Source of the DNA: an uncultured Clostridium sp.
GTDB lineage: Bacteria > Bacillota > Clostridia > Lachnospirales > Lachnospiraceae
NCBI GenBank assembly: GCA_934438135.1
Contig: CAKSBP010000084.1
Span: 1 to 8,089, forward strand
Reading direction: 5' to 3'
Length of the DNA: 8,089 bases
Each line of letters begins with the position of its first letter. Position 1 is the stretch's first letter. A program made the position numbers and the translations under genes. This document shows, one piece after another, positions 5,130 to 8,089 of the stretch. The notes beneath the pieces were generated by a model that saw only the letters and a program-made list of their open reading frames with translations, was not told where the DNA came from and made no database searches.

Positions 5130-8089
5130 GGTGAAGAAGTTAAAGTGGCAGTAGAAGCTGACATGAATGAGAAGCAAGAAGAAGTAATTGAGCAAATTGC
5201 GATAGTAGCGAAAGAAGAACAGCCAAGAAGTACAGAACCATTTGAAGTGCTTTCATTACAGGTACCAGAGAATATAGAGCCTTCTAGCTGTGACCCTTCT
5301 GTTCTTAATTTATTAGAACAGCAGGTACAATTGCTAAATAATCAGTTAATATTGCTTCAAGGAAGAACTGTAATTAGTAATACTACAAAAACAGCAAATC
5401 CAGCACATAAAACAAAAGATGTCCAGACAGGCAATATGCAAACGAACGCTGTAGTAGATAAAAAGGAAACATCAAAAGAAACCGAGGTTTCAAAAAAGTA
5501 TGATAGAAAAAATGCGTATGTTCCATTTAAAAAACTGAATTTTGAAAAGAAACAATTAACGGAACAAAGAAAACGATGTCTGGAAAAAGTTCAAGAATTA
5601 TATACGGAAAAAACAAAATCATCCAAGGCATATGCTGCAAAATATAGAAAGCCTTATGCAGACTGTAGAAGTGTTTCAGGTTTTAGGCCTAATATGAAAG
5701 AAATGTGTTACCAGCTAATATTCAAATCAAGTCAAGGAGCTTATATCACAGATATAGATGACAATCAGTATATAGATTTGGCAATGGATTTTGGTGTTAG
5801 TTTATTTGGTCATAATCAGCAGTTTATCAGTGATGCAATCAAAGAAGAGATGGAAAAGGGATATCCACTAAGCCTTGTCTCGGGCTTATCTGGCGAGGTT
5901 GCAGAACTGTTCTGTAAAATGACAGAAATGGAGAGATTGGCATTTTTCAATTCAGGAACAGAGGCTGTTATGGTTGCAGTGCGTATTTCAAGAGCGTATA
6001 CTGGAAGAAAAAAAATTGTTGTATTTGCAGGGAGCTATCATGGAACGTTTGATGGTGTACTTGGCATGTCAGGAAAGAATTCCGACAAAACAAGCCCTAT
6101 TGCAAAAGGAATCCTTCAGGAGTATGTAAATGACCTAATTGTGTTGGATTATGGCTCTGATGAAGCGTTGGATTATATTGAGAAGCATAGAGAAGAAATT
6201 GCAGCAGTATTAGTGGAACCAGTTCAAAGTAGAAGACCTGATCTGCAGCCTCGTGAATTCATATTAAAATTGAGAGAACAGACACAAAGAGACGATATTA
6301 TTCTGATTTTTGATGAAATGATATTAGGATTCCGTCTTGGAAAACGTGGTGCTCAAGGTTTTTATGGAATTCATGCAGACCTTGCAACATACGGAAAGAT
6401 CTGTGGTGGAGGTCTGCCAATAGGAATTGTTGCTGGAAAAGAAAAATACATGAACTGTATTGATGGTGGTGTATGGAATTATGGGGATGATTCCTATCCA
6501 CCAGATGAGGAAAAAAGAACATTTGTGGCAGGAACATTCTGTCACCATCCACTATCTATGGCAGCAGCTAAAGCAGTATTGACCAAGATCGACGAATCAG
6601 GTGAAGCGGTTTATGAAGATATCAATCAAAAAACAAATTATTTATGTGATAATTTGAACCGCTATTTTGTGGAAAACAGTATTCCAATCAAGATGACACA
6701 TTGCGGTTCCTTATTCCGTTTTGTATTAAAAGGAAATCTAGAATTATTCTATTATCTGCTGAATCTGAAGGGTGTATATATATGGGAAGGTCGAAACTGT
6801 TTCATCAGTGCGTCTCATACATATAATGATTTGGACAAGGTTATCGATGCGGTGAAGTGGGCATGTAATGAATTGCGCAGTTTTTTTGACTTAAAAGGGA
6901 GTCTAAAGGATAGTAAAGAGATTCCCTTTTCACAAGAACAACAGGAAATCATTGCGTTTGAGCAAATGTCAACTGGCACCAAGATGAACGAAGTATGCCT
7001 TGTTAAAATGGAGGGGTGTGTTTCTAAAGAAAGGCTGGCGTCAGCCTATAAACAGGTTTGTCAAAGACATGAAATATTAAGATACCATCTTTCCAAAGAT
7101 ATGTCTTGTTTTGTGGAAAACGATAAACCTGATTTTCAGGTGGCTTTTTCAGAGTGTACGGAAGAACAAATTATGGAGCTGTGCACGGAAGAGGAAAATA
7201 AACCTTTTGATTTGACAGAGGGATTATTAATTAGGATGAATGTTTTTTCCGTTCATGATAACTTGTCCTACTTGTTTTTGAAGGCACATCATGTTCTTGT
7301 TGATGGCTGGTCAATATCCGTCATACTTCAGGAGATTGTAGAAGTATATAATGCAAGGACAACCAATCGTGAACCTAGATTAGGAGAGGTCATGAGCTAT
7401 CAAGACTATATGCAGCAGGTTCGTGATTTTCCAGTATCCTCCAAGCAGTTAAATTTCATGGAACAGTATGCACAAGATTTCAAAAATGTTGTGTTACCAA
7501 GATTGGACGAGGAGAGAGATTCCAGCGACAATAAACTAATTGAGCAAAAGGATCAGGAATTTCTCTTGCAGCTTAGAAAAGCAGCAAAGAAATTGAAGTG
7601 CTCAACATTTATGCTAATGTTAAGCAGTTTTCAATCCATGCTTTACTTTGTCACTAATAGAAATGAGATTACATTGGGAATTCCTTATGCTGGACAGCAG
7701 AAATTCATTACGAATTCTATTGTTGGTAATTGTACAAAAATTAATAAGCTTAAACTATATTTAGATTCGTATCACTCTGTAAATGATATTATTCAAAAAG
7801 ATGAGAAAATCTTGAATGCGTATAGTGAAACGTTTGGATATAGTAATCCAGAATCGGAAAATGGCAACGACCAGAATGTAAATATTATTTTTAATGCGGA
7901 TAGAATTCCTTATATGGAAAATCTAGAAGATGTAAAAATCTCATTAGTGCCAATGGAGAATCAAGAATCGGCATATGATTTATTTGTAAATATAAGCGAA
8001 TTTAACGATCATATCGTAGTTGAGACTCTCTATAACAAGGAAAAGTATTCTAAGTCGATGATTAATCGCTGGATGGAACTGTATAATAC
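4899..8089 (+). CDS. PKS-NRPS hybrid protein: ACP - aminotransferase - condensation (partial, 3' end outside window)
   Basis: The frame opened at ATG 4899 has no stop codon up to 8089, giving 1063 complete residues. Domains in order are ACP2 (1-77), a charged linker with one coiled-coil-like helix (78-225), a class III PLP aminotransferase of the glutamate-1-semialdehyde type (about 225-664), and a condensation domain (673-1063) that is nearly complete at the edge. Inferred role: ACP2 carries malonyl and then the beta-ketoacyl chain made by the upstream KS; the aminotransferase makes a beta-amino fatty acyl thioester; the condensation domain couples it to an amino acid. This is the C-terminal part of a MycA/ItuA-type protein made as a separate polypeptide. 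An adenylation domain and carrier probably follow beyond the window. The start has a strong ribosome binding site, and the ACP begins almost at residue 1, with no N-terminal docking segment. The amino donor for the aminotransferase cannot be told from sequence. Confidence 0.93.
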   Translation, partial: MGKVQEKVQEIVSELVRMSVDELDVDENLLELGVDSILVTELISHIKNEFNVEIPMKLFFSDTTSIAQISSYIEENMGEEVKVAVEADMNEKQEEVIEQIAIVAKEEQPRSTEPFEVLSLQVPENIEPSSCDPSVLNLLEQQVQLLNNQLILLQGRTVISNTTKTANPAHKTKDVQTGNMQTNAVVDKKETSKETEVSKKYDRKNAYVPFKKLNFEKKQLTEQRKRCLEKVQELYTEKTKSSKAYAAKYRKPYADCRSVSGFRPNMKEMCYQLIFKSSQGAYITDIDDNQYIDLAMDFGVSLFGHNQQFISDAIKEEMEKGYPLSLVSGLSGEVAELFCKMTEMERLAFFNSGTEAVMVAVRISRAYTGRKKIVVFAGSYHGTFDGVLGMSGKNSDKTSPIAKGILQEYVNDLIVLDYGSDEALDYIEKHREEIAAVLVEPVQSRRPDLQPREFILKLREQTQRDDIILIFDEMILGFRLGKRGAQGFYGIHADLATYGKICGGGLPIGIVAGKEKYMNCIDGGVWNYGDDSYPPDEEKRTFVAGTFCHHPLSMAAAKAVLTKIDESGEAVYEDINQKTNYLCDNLNRYFVENSIPIKMTHCGSLFRFVLKGNLELFYYLLNLKGVYIWEGRNCFISASHTYNDLDKVIDAVKWACNELRSFFDLKGSLKDSKEIPFSQEQQEIIAFEQMSTGTKMNEVCLVKMEGCVSKERLASAYKQVCQRHEILRYHLSKDMSCFVENDKPDFQVAFSECTEEQIMELCTEEENKPFDLTEGLLIRMNVFSVHDNLSYLFLKAHHVLVDGWSISVILQEIVEVYNARTTNREPRLGEVMSYQDYMQQVRDFPVSSKQLNFMEQYAQDFKNVVLPRLDEERDSSDNKLIEQKDQEFLLQLRKAAKKLKCSTFMLMLSSFQSMLYFVTNRNEITLGIPYAGQQKFITNSIVGNCTKINKLKLYLDSYHSVNDIIQKDEKILNAYSETFGYSNPESENGNDQNVNIIFNADRIPYMENLEDVKISLVPMENQESAYDLFVNISEFNDHIVVETLYNKEKYSKSMINRWMELYN
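5292..5363 (+). other. Coiled-coil-like helix in the ACP-aminotransferase linker
   Basis: Residues 132-155 (from DPSVLNLLEQQ to LILLQG) form a Leu/Gln-rich amphipathic helix with hydrophobic positions at 3-4 residue spacing, inside an otherwise Lys/Glu/Thr-rich, probably disordered linker (78-225). Similar QQLQLL-type helices commonly precede aminotransferase or other tailoring domains in PKS/NRPS hybrids. A dimerising or tethering role is inference. Confidence 0.5.
5571..6890 (+). other. Domain: PLP-dependent aminotransferase (AMT, GSA-aminotransferase type)
   Basis: Residues about 225-664. Cofactor-site motifs are all present: NSGTEA (351-356, phosphate binding), YHGTFDG (380-386), DE in FDEMILGFR (Asp472, pyridine nitrogen), Lys500 in TYGKICGGG (internal aldimine; codon 6396-6398) and AGTFCHHP (544-551). 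In the MycA family this domain acts on a beta-ketoacyl-ACP instead of on a free small molecule. Position directly after ACP2 supports that role here. Confidence 0.93.
6915..8087 (+). other. Domain: NRPS condensation domain (C), truncated by window end
   Basis: Residues about 673-1063. Visible core motifs are C1-like PFSQEQQEIIAFEQM (676-690), C2 RHEILR (723-728), C3 HHVLVDGWS (797-805, active-site His798 and Asp802) and C4 SYQDYM (833-838). C5 is divergent: SIVGNCTKIN (940-949) replaces the usual VGxFVNT pattern, and C6 is hard to find. HHxxxDG is intact, so catalysis is likely. Only the last few tens of residues seem to be missing. Confidence 0.88.

Noticed and set aside
6298..6552. Minus-strand frames of 74-84 codons opposite the aminotransferase
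   Set aside because: They cover the PLP-lysine region of the sense gene and are rich in His/Phe/Ser, as expected of antisense translation. No start context supports them.
1..8089. Mobile elements, CRISPR arrays, tRNA or rRNA genes
   Set aside because: I saw no transposase motifs, terminal repeats, regularly spaced repeats or RNA-gene signatures on either strand; coding sequence fills nearly everything after position 179.

Overview
The window carries the start of a hybrid polyketide/non-ribosomal-peptide operon. All three genes lie on the + strand, 14-17 bp apart, and the last runs off the right edge. The DNA is AT-rich, arginine is mostly AGA, and two of the three genes have purine-rich GGAG-type ribosome binding sites. 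This points to a low-GC Firmicute. A clostridial (anaerobic) host is my best guess, but the sequence alone does not exclude Bacillus or Paenibacillus relatives.

Layout: 1-178 is non-coding and holds a plausible sigma-A promoter whose -35 box lies inside one arm of a perfect 8-bp inverted repeat. 179-1108 encodes a stand-alone malonyl-CoA:ACP acyltransferase. 1126-4884 encodes a 1252-residue protein with the order fatty acyl-AMP ligase, ACP, ketosynthase, then an AT-less KS linker. 4899 to the window end encodes at least 1063 residues with the order ACP, coiled-coil-like linker, PLP aminotransferase, condensation domain (nearly complete at the edge). The last reading frame has no stop codon up to the end of the window.

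How the parts work together (inference from domain order and established chemistry of the mycosubtilin/iturin family): the ligase adenylates a free fatty acid and loads it on ACP1. The free-standing acyltransferase supplies malonyl to ACP2. The KS condenses the two into a beta-ketoacyl-ACP2, and the aminotransferase converts the beta-keto group to a beta-amine. The condensation domain then joins this beta-amino fatty acid to the first amino acid, presumably activated by NRPS modules beyond the right edge. No ketoreductase, dehydratase or enoylreductase is present, as this chemistry predicts. The order matches the Bacillus FenF + MycA (ItuD + ItuA) system, except that the MycA-like chain is cut into two proteins between KS and ACP2. 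The likely product is a beta-amino-acyl lipopeptide.
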